A stretch of 32,878 nt of DNA from Halorubrum vacuolatum. Lineage in GTDB: Archaea; Halobacteriota; Halobacteria; Halobacteriales; Haloferacaceae. Positions 15,250-25,095 of the stretch are shown piece by piece (position 1 is the stretch's first letter; every line of letters starts with the position of its first letter). Made by a program: the position numbers and the translations under genes. The notes under the pieces were generated by a model. That model had not been told where the DNA came from, did no database searches, and worked only from the letters and a program-made list of their open reading frames with translations. Location of the stretch: assembly GCF_900188065.1 (NCBI RefSeq), contig NZ_FZNQ01000026.1, forward strand, positions 1 to 32,878, written 5' to 3'.

Positions 15250-16350
15250 ATGAGCCTAAACACTCCCATGGACGACGAGACGCTGTTGGAGGTCCGTAAC
15301 CTCGAGAAGCACTTCCAAGTGGACGAAGGGATCATCTCGAGCCTGCTACGGAGCGTGACCGGGGCGGAAGCCGACTACGTCCACGCCGTGGACGGCGTCT
15401 CCTTCGATCTCAAGCGCGGCGAGACGCTCGGGCTCGCGGGCGAGTCCGGCTGCGGAAAGACGACGACGGGAATGTCGCTCGTCAAACTCCACGAGCCGAC
15501 CGATGGGTCCATTCGCTTCCGTGGTCGGGACCTCACGGAGGCCGACGACGACGAGCTGGCGCAGTTCAGACAGAACGCCCAGATGATCTTTCAGGATCCC
15601 TTCGAGTCGTTGAACCCTCGAATGACGGTCTACGACACCATCGCCGAGCCGCTGCGGATCCACGACGTCCGCAACGAAACGGCACGAGTCCGGCGCGCTC
15701 TGGAGTTCGCGGAGCTACAACCCCCGGACCAGTATTTCAACCAGTATCCCCACGAGCTCTCGGGCGGCCAGCGACAGCGAGTCGCCATCGCCCGGGCGCT
15801 CGTGTTGGACCCGGACTTCATCGTCGCCGACGAGCCGGTGAGCATGCTCGACGTCTCGCTGCGGGCGGGCGTGCTCTCGCTGATGGAACGGATGACCGAG
15901 GAGTTCGACCTCTCGGTCGTGTACATCAGCCATGACCTTTCGCTTCTCAGGCACATGTGTGACCGGCTCGCGATCATGTACATGGGAAAGATCGTCGAGA
16001 AGGGGCCGACCGAAGACGTGATCGAGAACCCCCAGCACCCGTACACGCGGTCGCTGATCAACGCGGTTCCCGTCCCGGATCCCGGCATCGGGCGCGAGCG
16101 GGTTGAACTCGGCGGCGAAGTGGGTGACGCCATCGATGTTCCCTCGGGCTGTCGGTTCCACGGCCGCTGTTCGGAGTACATCGGCGACATCTGCGAGACC
16201 GAGGAGCCGCCGCTGGAAGGGAAAGCCGACTTCGAAGGGAGACAAGAGGTCGCCTGTCACCTCTACGAGCCCGCGGACGATGTCGTGGAGGCGAGGGTTG
16301 GGGAGACCACGGACACGGGCGACGACTCCGCGGCATCCGCGGACGACTGA
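15250..16350 (+). CDS. dppF: peptide ABC transporter ATP-binding protein, DppF/OppF type
   Basis: The 366-residue protein starts at ATG 15250, one base past the dppD stop. Walker A is GESGCGKTTTG, the Q-loop is MIFQDPFESLNPRM (typical of DppF/OppF), the signature is LSGGQRQRVAIARAL and Walker B is FIVADEPVSMLD, followed by the H-loop VYISHDLSLLRHMC. The C-terminal transporter domain carries GCRFHGRCSEYIGDICE. An insert at about 25-45 (GIISSLLRSVTGAEADY) precedes the Walker A, as in many archaeal DppF proteins. It completes the five-gene transporter. The last 30 residues are acidic and probably disordered. The gene converges with the TldD/PmbA-family gene, 31 bp apart. Confidence 0.93.
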   Translation: MSLNTPMDDETLLEVRNLEKHFQVDEGIISSLLRSVTGAEADYVHAVDGVSFDLKRGETLGLAGESGCGKTTTGMSLVKLHEPTDGSIRFRGRDLTEADDDELAQFRQNAQMIFQDPFESLNPRMTVYDTIAEPLRIHDVRNETARVRRALEFAELQPPDQYFNQYPHELSGGQRQRVAIARALVLDPDFIVADEPVSMLDVSLRAGVLSLMERMTEEFDLSVVYISHDLSLLRHMCDRLAIMYMGKIVEKGPTEDVIENPQHPYTRSLINAVPVPDPGIGRERVELGGEVGDAIDVPSGCRFHGRCSEYIGDICETEEPPLEGKADFEGRQEVACHLYEPADDVVEARVGETTDTGDDSAASADD

Positions 16351-16381
16351 GTCGGCGGCTCCCCCGTGCGGAACCGTCGAA

Positions 16382-17836
16382 TTACTTCGATCGCTCGATC
16401 GGCAGCGACAGACGCATTGCCGGCGCCGTAACCGCGTACGGGAGCCGTGATTTGTGTTTCGAGGCGACACCGGTGAGCGTCCGGCGCTCGCGGCTGAGCG
16501 CGTCGAGCGTCTCCAGCCTCGCGGGCGTCCAGACGGCGGTTCCGGAGATCGCGCCGCCGAACGCGCCGTCCTCGATCCGAAATCCCTCGGCGATCGGGAA
16601 CTCGACGGTGCCGCCATCGGCGCTTCCCTCCAGCCGCTCCGCCACGTCGTGTGCATACGGCGCGCTTGGCGGCATCGCGCCGGCGCGCTGCGTCCGCTCG
16701 AACGGGTCCCGGTAGTGGCCGGGCGTAAACCGACGGATATAGACGTCGGCAGCAGCGAGCAGTTCCTCCCGCGTCGTGTCGCCGGCGGCGACGTCGAGGT
16801 GACGGTGATGGATCCTGGGCGCCTGCTCGTATCCGAGCGCTGGGACGACGTTGCCCGCGGGGACGCGATTCGCCTCCGTGGCCGTATGGGTGTCGTGGAG
16901 GAACGACTCCACGCGACCGTCGTCGACGAGCCTGATGGGGGTAGTGGGACGGCACTCGGCGTCGTACGCGCGTGCCGCCCAGGAGCCCGCGGCAACGCCG
17001 TCGTCGACGGTGAGAGGCGCGTCGGTCAGCCGGTCACCGCGGTCGAATGGAGTGAAGCCGAACGCCTTCACGTCAGCGGCGAGGTAGCCCGCAAGCTCGT
17101 GACAGATCTGGGCGGCCGCCTGTGGGCCGAGTACCACCGTCAGTTCGCCGGTCGGGATATCAGACGAGGTGGCCGCAGCAAGCGTCGCAGCGTCGCGGTC
17201 GGCGGTATCCAAGACGTCCGGCACGCGCTCAAGGAAGGCGCCGCCGCGAGTGCTGCCCGCGTGGCGGCGGACCTTCGAGTCGGCCGCCTTCGGGACGAGC
17301 GTGGCGTCGAGACTTGCACGGTCGATGGTGTGTCGGACGACGCTGCCGGCAGTCGTCGCAACCGTGGCGATGACGCGACGGTCCTCGTACACAACCCGTG
17401 CACGATCGAGCGGCGTGGCGATGTCGGCGACCGCGTCGGCGACGGTTTCTCGTTTCACGTCGAGGTCGACTGTCGTCGACGGGGAGGTTTCCCAGCCGTC
17501 GTGGACACCTCGGTGGAGCGAGGACACGTCGACGCGGGCTGGGGTCGACTGACCAAGCCGTTCGCCGCCCATCCTCGCGCGGTTCGCAAGTTCCGTCAGC
17601 GTGTCGGTGGAGAGATCCGTCGAAAACCGATAGGCGGCTGCACCCTCGGCGAAGACGCGACACCAGACGCCCGTCGCCGTGCGGTCGGCGTCGCTTCGGA
17701 CCCCGCTTTCGGTGACGACGATCTCGGTACCCTTCCGGTCGATACCGCCGACCTCCGCGAACGCGACGCGATCGTCCGCTTTTAAAATGGAGAGGAGTTC
17801 ATCGACCGCGTCGGCGACCGTCTCGTGATCCGGCAT
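16382..17836 (-). CDS. TldD/PmbA family metallopeptidase-like protein (TldE-like)
   Basis: The 484-residue protein has the two-domain TldD/PmbA architecture (peptidase family U62), with the central region GELTVVLGPQAAAQICHELAGYL and the late VKAFGFTPFDRGD and C-terminal GAFGGAISGTAVW motifs. In bacteria TldD and TldE form a heterodimeric zinc protease that degrades unfolded peptides. TldD carries HExxxH, TldE does not. Here His246-Glu is present, but the second His is missing (HELAGYL), so it resembles the non-metal subunit, or its zinc site differs. No partner gene lies in the window. The ATG at 17836 is chosen because it begins family-like sequence (ADAVDELL) and coding-type codons. It is divergent from the amidohydrolase gene. 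Confidence 0.8.
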   Translation of the reverse strand: MPDHETVADAVDELLSILKADDRVAFAEVGGIDRKGTEIVVTESGVRSDADRTATGVWCRVFAEGAAAYRFSTDLSTDTLTELANRARMGGERLGQSTPARVDVSSLHRGVHDGWETSPSTTVDLDVKRETVADAVADIATPLDRARVVYEDRRVIATVATTAGSVVRHTIDRASLDATLVPKAADSKVRRHAGSTRGGAFLERVPDVLDTADRDAATLAAATSSDIPTGELTVVLGPQAAAQICHELAGYLAADVKAFGFTPFDRGDRLTDAPLTVDDGVAAGSWAARAYDAECRPTTPIRLVDDGRVESFLHDTHTATEANRVPAGNVVPALGYEQAPRIHHRHLDVAAGDTTREELLAAADVYIRRFTPGHYRDPFERTQRAGAMPPSAPYAHDVAERLEGSADGGTVEFPIAEGFRIEDGAFGGAISGTAVWTPARLETLDALSRERRTLTGVASKHKSRLPYAVTAPAMRLSLPIERSK

Positions 17837-17901
17837 CAACGTGGATTGCCGCTCGCGGGACTTGAAACCACGCGGGTCCGTCCACTCTCGCCGACGTGTC
17901 A

Positions 17902-17909
17902 ATATTTTT
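17902..17909 (+). promoter_or_regulatory. TATA box of the AbgA-like amidohydrolase
   Basis: ATATTTTT is centred about 29 nt before the ATG at 17934, in the 97-bp divergent gap shared with the TldD/PmbA-family gene. Confidence 0.5.
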
Positions 17910-17933
17910 CGGGACCGAACGCGTCCCTCCGGC

Positions 17934-19220
17934 ATGGAGGCACTCACCAGCTTCTCTGACGCATCGCTCCACGAGATCCGTCGCGACCTCCACGCACATG
18001 CGGAGGCCGGCTGGAAGGAGTTCCGGACGACCGCACTACTCGCCGCGGAGCTCGAAGAACTGGGCTATGAGGTCCACCTCGGCGCGAACGCCGTCGATCC
18101 CTCCGAGCGGATGGGTGTCCCCTCCGACGACGAGGTCGCGGCCGCTCGCGAGCGCGCCCTCAACGAGGGCACTCCCGCGGCGTACGTCGAACGGATGGAC
18201 GACATTACCGGCGCGGTCGCGATCAAGCGGTTCGGTGATGGGCCGACGATCGGGGTCCGGACGGACATCGACGCGCTCGAACGGCAGGAGGCGATGGACG
18301 ACGATCATCGACCCGCCCGTGAGGGCTTCGCGAGCGTCCACCCCGGGGAGATGCACGCCTGCGGACACGACGCACATGCGACGATCGGCCTCGGCGTCGC
18401 CCGCACGTTCGCGCAAGAGGGATTCGACGGGACGTTGAAGCTGTTCTTCCAACCCGCCGAGGAGGGCGGTCGGGGTGGAAAGCCGATGTCCGAATCGGGT
18501 CATCTCGATGACCTCGACCATCTACTTGCGGTTCACGTCGGTCTCGATGAACCGATCGGAACCGTCGTGTCGAGCTATGACGCCCCGCTTGCCAACGCGA
18601 AGGTCGACGTCACGTTCTCCGGCGAACCGGCTCATGCGGGCGGCGAGCCGAACGCGGGACGAAACGCGCTGCAGGCGGCGGCGGCGGCGATCGGCAATCT
18701 ATACGGGATCGCACGACACGGTGACGGACGGACGCGGATCAACGTCGGACGAGTGAGCGCGGATAACGCACAAAACGTGATCTGTGAGGAGGCGACGATG
18801 CGCGTCGAGGTTCGCGGTAGCACACACGATCTCAACGAGTATATGCTCGGTCGCGCACGGGAGGTGATAGACGGTGCCGCGACGATGCATGACGTCGATT
18901 ACGGGACGGAGCTCTACGGCAAGACGACGACGTTTGAGAACGACGAGTCGGTGATCGAACGGGTAGAGGCAGCGGCGGAAGCCACGGACGCCGTTGACGA
19001 GGTGATCAGAACGGAGTTCGGCGGCAGCGAGGACGCATCCTACCTCATCCGACGCGTTCAGGAGTCGGGCGGCACCGCGACGTATCTCGGTATCGGGGCA
19101 AGTAACCCGTCGGGGCACCACACGGCGTACTTCGATATCGACGAAACGGCGATCGACATCGGCGTAGACGTTATCACCGAGGCGATCCGTCGGTTGAATC
19201 CCTCCAGCTCCGTCGATTGA
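17934..19220 (+). CDS. M20 family amidohydrolase, AbgA-like
   Basis: The 428-residue protein matches the AbgA branch of the M20 dinuclear zinc amidohydrolases. The N-terminus (IRRDLHAHAEAGWKEFRT) resembles that of p-aminobenzoyl-glutamate hydrolase subunit A, and an insert after it (VDPSERMGVPSDDE) is also AbgA-like. Metal-site motifs are MHACGHDAHATIG (Cys143, His145), FQPAEEGGRGG (Glu176-Glu177), LAVHVGLDE and GHHTAYFDI. A lid domain lies at about 215-340. AbgA works with AbgB to split folate catabolites; no AbgB-like gene is here, so the substrate may be another N-acyl amino acid or peptide. Start at 17934 follows a TATA box. Placement next to the peptide transporter suggests processing of imported amides. 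Confidence 0.88.
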   Translation: MEALTSFSDASLHEIRRDLHAHAEAGWKEFRTTALLAAELEELGYEVHLGANAVDPSERMGVPSDDEVAAARERALNEGTPAAYVERMDDITGAVAIKRFGDGPTIGVRTDIDALERQEAMDDDHRPAREGFASVHPGEMHACGHDAHATIGLGVARTFAQEGFDGTLKLFFQPAEEGGRGGKPMSESGHLDDLDHLLAVHVGLDEPIGTVVSSYDAPLANAKVDVTFSGEPAHAGGEPNAGRNALQAAAAAIGNLYGIARHGDGRTRINVGRVSADNAQNVICEEATMRVEVRGSTHDLNEYMLGRAREVIDGAATMHDVDYGTELYGKTTTFENDESVIERVEAAAEATDAVDEVIRTEFGGSEDASYLIRRVQESGGTATYLGIGASNPSGHHTAYFDIDETAIDIGVDVITEAIRRLNPSSSVD

Positions 19221-19459
19221 GGCTCTCCAGCGACGGCTGATGAGTGGACAGAGTTCGGCGTTCGCGTGTTCACTGGGAGCTGACGGCCCTACCGCGCTCG
19301 GACTATCGGTCCGTCGCGACGGGACCGAGACACCGTGCTCCGCCGGATAGGTGAGTGGACGCCACGGGACGATTCCAGCGGCGGGATGAATAAACGCGAC
19401 ACAACGCACAAACGAACAACTACCCGATCGTTTATGAGGGTACACGGAATGCGGGTCGT
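19221..19459. other. intergenic region before the acyl-CoA synthetase
   Basis: The 239 bp between the amidohydrolase and acyl-CoA synthetase genes has no convincing coding frame. It ends in the TATA box at 19431-19436. No strong repeat or RNA structure was noticed. Confidence 0.4.
19431..19436 (+). promoter_or_regulatory. TATA box of the acyl-CoA synthetase gene
   Basis: TTTATG is centred 27 nt before the ATG at 19460, which fits leaderless transcription. Confidence 0.55.
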
Positions 19460-21502
19460 ATGGACTGGGAATCGGCCGAGCGTGCGTTCACCGACGACGT
19501 CGTCGCACGCGAGACGCTCGCGCGGACCTTCGAGCACACTGCGGAGCGAAACGCCGACCGGGTGGCACAACGATATAAAGGGGGGATCTACGACCGGTCG
19601 CTCGCCGGCGACGGCGTCGTCGATCCGGCCCCCGAGGGCGAGTTCGCGGACCTGAGCTACCCCGAGATGCGCGATATCGTCCGGAACCTCGCCGCCGGCT
19701 TCCGCGAACTCGACGTCGAGTCCGGCACGCGCGTCGCCATCTACGCACACACCCGCATGGAGTGGGCTCACGCGGACTTCGCCGCGCTCGCCGCCGGTGC
19801 CGTCGTCACCACGGTCTACCCCTCCTCCTCGCCGAGACAGCTCCGGTATCTCCTCGCCGACCCGGAGGCGACCGTCGTCGTCGCGGAGAACGAGGCCCTC
19901 TGTGAGGAGGTGCTCGCCGTCGCCCCTGACCTCGATCACGACCTCCAAGCGATCGTGACCATGGACATCGTCTCCGATGATCTCGGTCACGGCGAGCGCG
20001 ACGAGGATCACCCCACGGTCTACTCCCTCGGAGAGCTTCACGAATTGGGCGCGGACGCCTTCGATCGCGAGGCCTACGAGTCGTGGATCGACGCGACCGA
20101 CCTCGATGACCTCGCGAGCCTCATCTACACCTCGGGGACGACCGGCCGGCCGAAGGGCGTCCAGCTCACGCACGCGAACTTCCGGGAGAACCTCAATCAG
20201 TGTTATAAACGGTTCGCCGACCGACCCGATCGCGAACCCGGCGTTCCCGGCGTCTCAGCGGAGACGACGACGCTCTCGTTCCTCCCGCTCGCACACGTCT
20301 TCGAGCGCCTCGCCGGTCACTACATGATGTTCGCCGCCGGCGCGACCGTCGGCTACGCCGAAAGCCCGGACACCTTGCGCGAGGACTTCGGGCTCGTCTG
20401 CCCAACGACGACCACGAGCGTCCCGCGCGTCTACGAGAAACTCTACGACGCGATCCGCGAACAGGCGAGCGAATCGCCGGTGAAACAGCGGATCTTCGAG
20501 TGGGCCGTCGACGTCGGCCGGAAACACCATGAGACCGACGATCCGGGATTCTTCCTCGATCGCAAACGATCCGTCGCCGATCGACTCGTCTTCTCGTCGG
20601 TTCGCGAGGCGATCGGCGGGGAGATCGAGTTTTTCATCTCCGGTGGCGGGTCGCTCTCGGCCGAGCTCTGTGCGCTCTACCACGCGATGGATCTCCCGAT
20701 ACTTGAGGGATACGGGCTCACCGAAACGTCGCCGGTGATCGCGGTCAACCCGCCCGAGGAACCGAAGGTCGGGACGATCGGCCCCCCGGTGATCGATACG
20801 GAGGTCGCGATCGACACGTCGACCTCGGGCCCCGACGATGCGGCGGTCCCGGGATCGGTCGGCGAGCTGCTCGTCCGTGGTCCACAGGTCAGCGAGGGCT
20901 ACTGGAACCGGCCGGACGCCACCGCCGAGGCGTTCACCGAGGCGAACGCGCTCGACGAGGGGGTCGTACTCGCGGGGACGCCGCCCGCGGACCGCGACGG
21001 CGATCCGGACGCGCCGTGGTTCCGCACCGGCGACATCGTCCAACTTCGTCCCGACGGCTACATCAGCTTCCGTGAGCGGGCGAAACAGCTTCTGGTGCTC
21101 TCGACGGGCAAGAACGTCGCACCCGGCCCGATCGAGGATCGCTTCGCGGCCAACGAGTTCGTCGAACAGTGTGTCGTGCTCGGGGACGGCAAAAAGTTCG
21201 TCTCCGCGCTGTTCGTTCCGAATTTCGACCACCTTCGGGCGTGGGCGGATGTGGAGGGCATCGACCTCCCGGAAGCTCGGAAGGATATTTGCCGCGACGA
21301 CCGGGTTCACGACCGGATCCGGACGGAGGTCGACGAGGTGAACGAGGCGTTCGAGTCACACGAGCAGATCAAGCGGTTCCGGTTGATCCCCGAGGAGTTC
21401 TCCGAGGAGAACGATCTGCTGACGCCGACGATGAAAAAGAAGCGCAGAAACATCCTCGAACGCTTCGGCGACGAGATCGATCTCATCTACCGGGAGGAAT
21501 GA
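19460..21502 (+). CDS. long-chain fatty acyl-CoA synthetase (AMP-forming)
   Basis: The 680-residue protein is an AMP-forming ligase of the long-chain acyl-CoA synthetase type (FAA1/FadD15-like). It activates a carboxylic acid with ATP and CoA. The P-loop is LIYTSGTTGRPKGVQLTH, the A5 motif is LEGYGLTETSPVIAVN, the A7 motif is FRTGDIVQLRPDGYISFRER (split around residues 523-543) and the A8/hinge region is KQLLVLSTGKNVAPGPIED, typical of the long-chain group. The C-terminal KRFRLIPEEFSEENDLLTPTMKKKR carries the family Lys-rich end. Haloarchaeal membrane lipids are isoprenoid, so the likely role is fatty-acid catabolism or uptake rather than lipid synthesis. It converges with the fumarase gene across a repeat. 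Confidence 0.93.
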   Translation: MDWESAERAFTDDVVARETLARTFEHTAERNADRVAQRYKGGIYDRSLAGDGVVDPAPEGEFADLSYPEMRDIVRNLAAGFRELDVESGTRVAIYAHTRMEWAHADFAALAAGAVVTTVYPSSSPRQLRYLLADPEATVVVAENEALCEEVLAVAPDLDHDLQAIVTMDIVSDDLGHGERDEDHPTVYSLGELHELGADAFDREAYESWIDATDLDDLASLIYTSGTTGRPKGVQLTHANFRENLNQCYKRFADRPDREPGVPGVSAETTTLSFLPLAHVFERLAGHYMMFAAGATVGYAESPDTLREDFGLVCPTTTTSVPRVYEKLYDAIREQASESPVKQRIFEWAVDVGRKHHETDDPGFFLDRKRSVADRLVFSSVREAIGGEIEFFISGGGSLSAELCALYHAMDLPILEGYGLTETSPVIAVNPPEEPKVGTIGPPVIDTEVAIDTSTSGPDDAAVPGSVGELLVRGPQVSEGYWNRPDATAEAFTEANALDEGVVLAGTPPADRDGDPDAPWFRTGDIVQLRPDGYISFRERAKQLLVLSTGKNVAPGPIEDRFAANEFVEQCVVLGDGKKFVSALFVPNFDHLRAWADVEGIDLPEARKDICRDDRVHDRIRTEVDEVNEAFESHEQIKRFRLIPEEFSEENDLLTPTMKKKRRNILERFGDEIDLIYREE

Positions 21503-21533
21503 GGCGGCGAACGGGTCGACGGGATCGCGGCCC

Positions 21534-21592
21534 ACGTATCCTGCTCAGTCGTCGCCGACGTACCCTGCTCAGTCGTCGCCGACATACCCTAC

Positions 21593-21605
<13 letters not shown>
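21534..21605. repeat. three tandem 24-bp repeats over the fumarase stop codon
   Basis: Units at 21534-21557, 21558-21581 and 21582-21605 share the core CTCAGTCGTCGCCG and differ at one to three positions. The third unit includes the fumarase stop codon and last codons (GDD-stop). The first two repeat that stop context beyond the gene end. There are no spacers, so this is not CRISPR. Confidence 0.9.
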
Positions 21606-22999
<1,394 letters not shown>

Positions 23000-23024
23000 G
23001 ATCGTGGGTTTCCCTGAGAGGGGG

Positions 23025-23031
23025 TAAAAGG
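23025..23031 (-). promoter_or_regulatory. TATA box of fumC
   Basis: On the minus strand CCTTTTA is centred about 28 nt before the ATG at 22999, consistent with a leaderless fumC message. Confidence 0.6.
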
Positions 23032-23100
23032 TATTGAAAACCGCCTCGGATCACACCTGTTCCGTGTTTCCACTCGGGTGGCTTGCCGCGTATGGTCGTT

Positions 23101-23934
23101 TCAGGATGACCGACCGCCGTCCGTCGCGGGTCGCACACGACACCGCCGCTCCGTGATCTCCGATTTCGAGCGGAACCGGCAGCCACACGTGGTACAGCGA
23201 ACGTACGGCTCGCCGGCGACCGTCGAGAGACGGTGGTCGCCGATCTCGAACGGACGTGTCACCTGCCGAGGTCGGATTCGGTCGGGGATCGGCGTCGAAG
23301 AGGACTCGCTCAGCGCGCTTCGGACGGCGATGGTATCCACATCTACCGCGTCGAATCGCGAGGAGGCCAGCGCCCGTTCCGCGTCGGCGATCTCCGACCA
23401 TGCGGTGACGACCACCGGCGAATCCGTCTCGGTGTCGCTCACGACGACGACGAACCGAACGCCGTCCCGTACAAGCGCGAACCGCCAGCCGTCCGTGCGG
23501 TTCCAGCGGAGCTGCCCACGGCGGATCGCGTCGCTCACGCTTCGGGTGGTGACGTATCGACCGGGTTGTGTCAGTCGTTCACAAAAGTGGTCCGTGAGCG
23601 CATAACACGTCGGATCACGAAGCGGTGGATCCTCGCGCGTGCGTCCCGACTTGGGGCTGGGAGCATAGCCCAGCCGGCTTGCCTCACGGGTTCGATCCGG
23701 GATCGTCGGCCGATCGGGCCGTATCGATCGCCCCGTTTGGGTTGGAAGTGCCGCGGACCGGTCACGGACCCTCGGTCCCGACGATGCGCGTCCGATCGAT
23801 TCCGAATCGGTGGGTTCGGAGCCACGCCAACCCGGAGTCGGCGACTCAGCGGCCGGTGCGTTCGGACGATCCGTCGTGCTGGCGTCGGAGGGCTCGCCGC
23901 CCCCCGGGCCACCCTGTCGGGATGCCACTGTCAT
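23101..23934 (-). CDS. zinc-ribbon protein with disordered N-terminal half, function unknown
   Basis: The ATG at 23934 gives 277 residues. Residues 1 to about 105 are rich in Pro, Ser, Gly, Arg and Asp and look disordered. From about 110 the sequence becomes folded-type: TCYALTDHFCERLTQPGRYVTT, a short beta-rich segment (WRFALVRDGVRFVVVVSDTET), WSEIADAERALASSRFDAVDVD, and at the end a CTTCGCRFRSK...RRC cluster of four cysteines resembling a zinc ribbon. The YVTT-to-GVRFVVVVSD part resembles hypothetical haloarchaeal domains, but I cannot name it. A TATA-like CTTAAG lies about 20 nt upstream. The N-terminal low-complexity part could mean a longer or wrong start, but the codon bias continues through it. 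Confidence 0.65.
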   Translation of the reverse strand: MTVASRQGGPGGGEPSDASTTDRPNAPAAESPTPGWRGSEPTDSESIGRASSGPRVRDRSAALPTQTGRSIRPDRPTIPDRTREASRLGYAPSPKSGRTREDPPLRDPTCYALTDHFCERLTQPGRYVTTRSVSDAIRRGQLRWNRTDGWRFALVRDGVRFVVVVSDTETDSPVVVTAWSEIADAERALASSRFDAVDVDTIAVRSALSESSSTPIPDRIRPRQVTRPFEIGDHRLSTVAGEPYVRCTTCGCRFRSKSEITERRCRVRPATDGGRSS

Positions 23935-24013
23935 CCGATACGCGACCACCTCTTAAGGGTGTTACGCCCTCACACGATTTTGCGGGTGGCGGTGGGACGT
24001 GGCGGCAAACCGC

Positions 24014-24982
24014 TCACTCGTGACCGGACACCCGAACCGGCTCGTAGGGCTCCTCAAGCCAGTCGACGTCCGAGGTCGAGAGATCGATATCGAGCGCTTC
24101 GACGGCGTCCTCCAGGTGTTCGATGCTCGAGGTGCCGATGATGGGGGCGGTGACGACGTCCTTGCTCAGCACCCATGCGAGCGCGATCTGGGCCATCTTT
24201 ACGCCCTTCTCGGCTGCGAGTTCCTCGACGCGCCGGTTGATCTCCTCGCCGCCGCCCTCCCGATAGGGTCGGCCAAGCGCAGTTTCGTGCTCACCGCGAG
24301 TCGTTGCGTCGTCCTGCTCGTACGGACGTGTGAGATAACCCGCTCCAAGCGGGCTCCACGGAAGCATGCCGATCCCCTCACGCTCACACAGTGGCACCAT
24401 CTCACGCTCCTCCTCGCGGTACGCGAGGTTGTAGAGGTTCTGCATCGTCACGAACCGGTCGTAGCCCGCACGGTCGCTGACGTGAAGCGCCTCCGCGAAC
24501 TGGTGAGCCCACATCGAGGATGCACCCAGATAGCGCACCTTTCCACGGCGGACCGCGTCGTCGAGCGCCGCCATCGTCTCTTCGATCGGCGTCGCATCGT
24601 CCCAGCGGTGGATCTGATAGAGGTCGACCGTCTCCATGCCGAGCCGGTCGAGGCTGTTTTCGAGCTCCTGTTCTATCGTCTTCCGGGAGAGGCCGCTCGC
24701 GTTGGGGTGGGCGTCGTCGGGAGCGAACCGGACCTTGGTGGCGACGACCTGCTCGTCTCGATCGTACTCCGCGAGGACGTCGCCGAGGATCGACTCGCTT
24801 TCGCCCGCCGAGTAGACGTTCGCGGTGTCGAAGAAGGTGATCCCGAGTTCGATCGCCCGCTCAACGAGGGCTTTCCCCTCCGTTTCATCGAGCATCCAGT
24901 CGTGTCCGCTCCCGAAGCTCATACAGCCGAGACAGAGCCGGCTGACCGTGGTTCCGGTCCCGCCGAGCGTCGTGTACTCCAT
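24014..24982 (-). CDS. aldo/keto reductase family oxidoreductase
   Basis: The 322-residue protein is a TIM-barrel, NAD(P)H-dependent aldo/keto reductase related to YajO/AKR11-12. Catalytic residues appear in order: Asp52 and Tyr57 (FFDTANVYSAGESE), Lys in QVVATKVRF, and His in VDLYQIHRWDDATP. The cofactor-phosphate-binding end is APIIGTSSIEHLEDAVEAL. Such enzymes reduce aldehydes or sugars; the substrate is unknown. The start at 24982 rather than 25090 is favoured because a strong TATA box (ATTTATATC on the minus strand) lies 26 nt before it and the N-terminus MEYTTLGGTG is family-typical. It is divergent from the biotin ligase gene. Confidence 0.92.
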   Translation of the reverse strand: MEYTTLGGTGTTVSRLCLGCMSFGSGHDWMLDETEGKALVERAIELGITFFDTANVYSAGESESILGDVLAEYDRDEQVVATKVRFAPDDAHPNASGLSRKTIEQELENSLDRLGMETVDLYQIHRWDDATPIEETMAALDDAVRRGKVRYLGASSMWAHQFAEALHVSDRAGYDRFVTMQNLYNLAYREEEREMVPLCEREGIGMLPWSPLGAGYLTRPYEQDDATTRGEHETALGRPYREGGGEEINRRVEELAAEKGVKMAQIALAWVLSKDVVTAPIIGTSSIEHLEDAVEALDIDLSTSDVDWLEEPYEPVRVSGHE

Positions 24983-25003
24983 ACAGGACCCGCACCCGGC
25001 GGC

Positions 25004-25012
25004 GATATAAAT
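25004..25012 (-). promoter_or_regulatory. TATA box of the aldo/keto reductase gene
   Basis: ATTTATATC (minus strand) is centred 26 nt before the ATG at 24982. This is a near-consensus haloarchaeal promoter for a leaderless message and fixes the start. Confidence 0.7.
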
Positions 25013-25095
25013 GGAGCCTTCCGGAAACCCGCTTGCCAGAGTTTCCGACGATCGCTTTCGGAACGGCTTTCGGGCGGTGTCAGGATACATAACTC

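Noticed and set aside
16454-17785. Long open frame antisense to the TldD/PmbA-family gene (443 codons)
   Set aside because: Arises from codon bias of the true gene and has no start signal or domain.
23656-23710. Stretch resembling a tRNA (D-arm-like AGCATAGCCCAGCCGG and GGTTCGATCC)
   Set aside because: The T-stem would pair at only three positions and no anticodon arm or acceptor stem can be drawn; it lies inside a coding frame.
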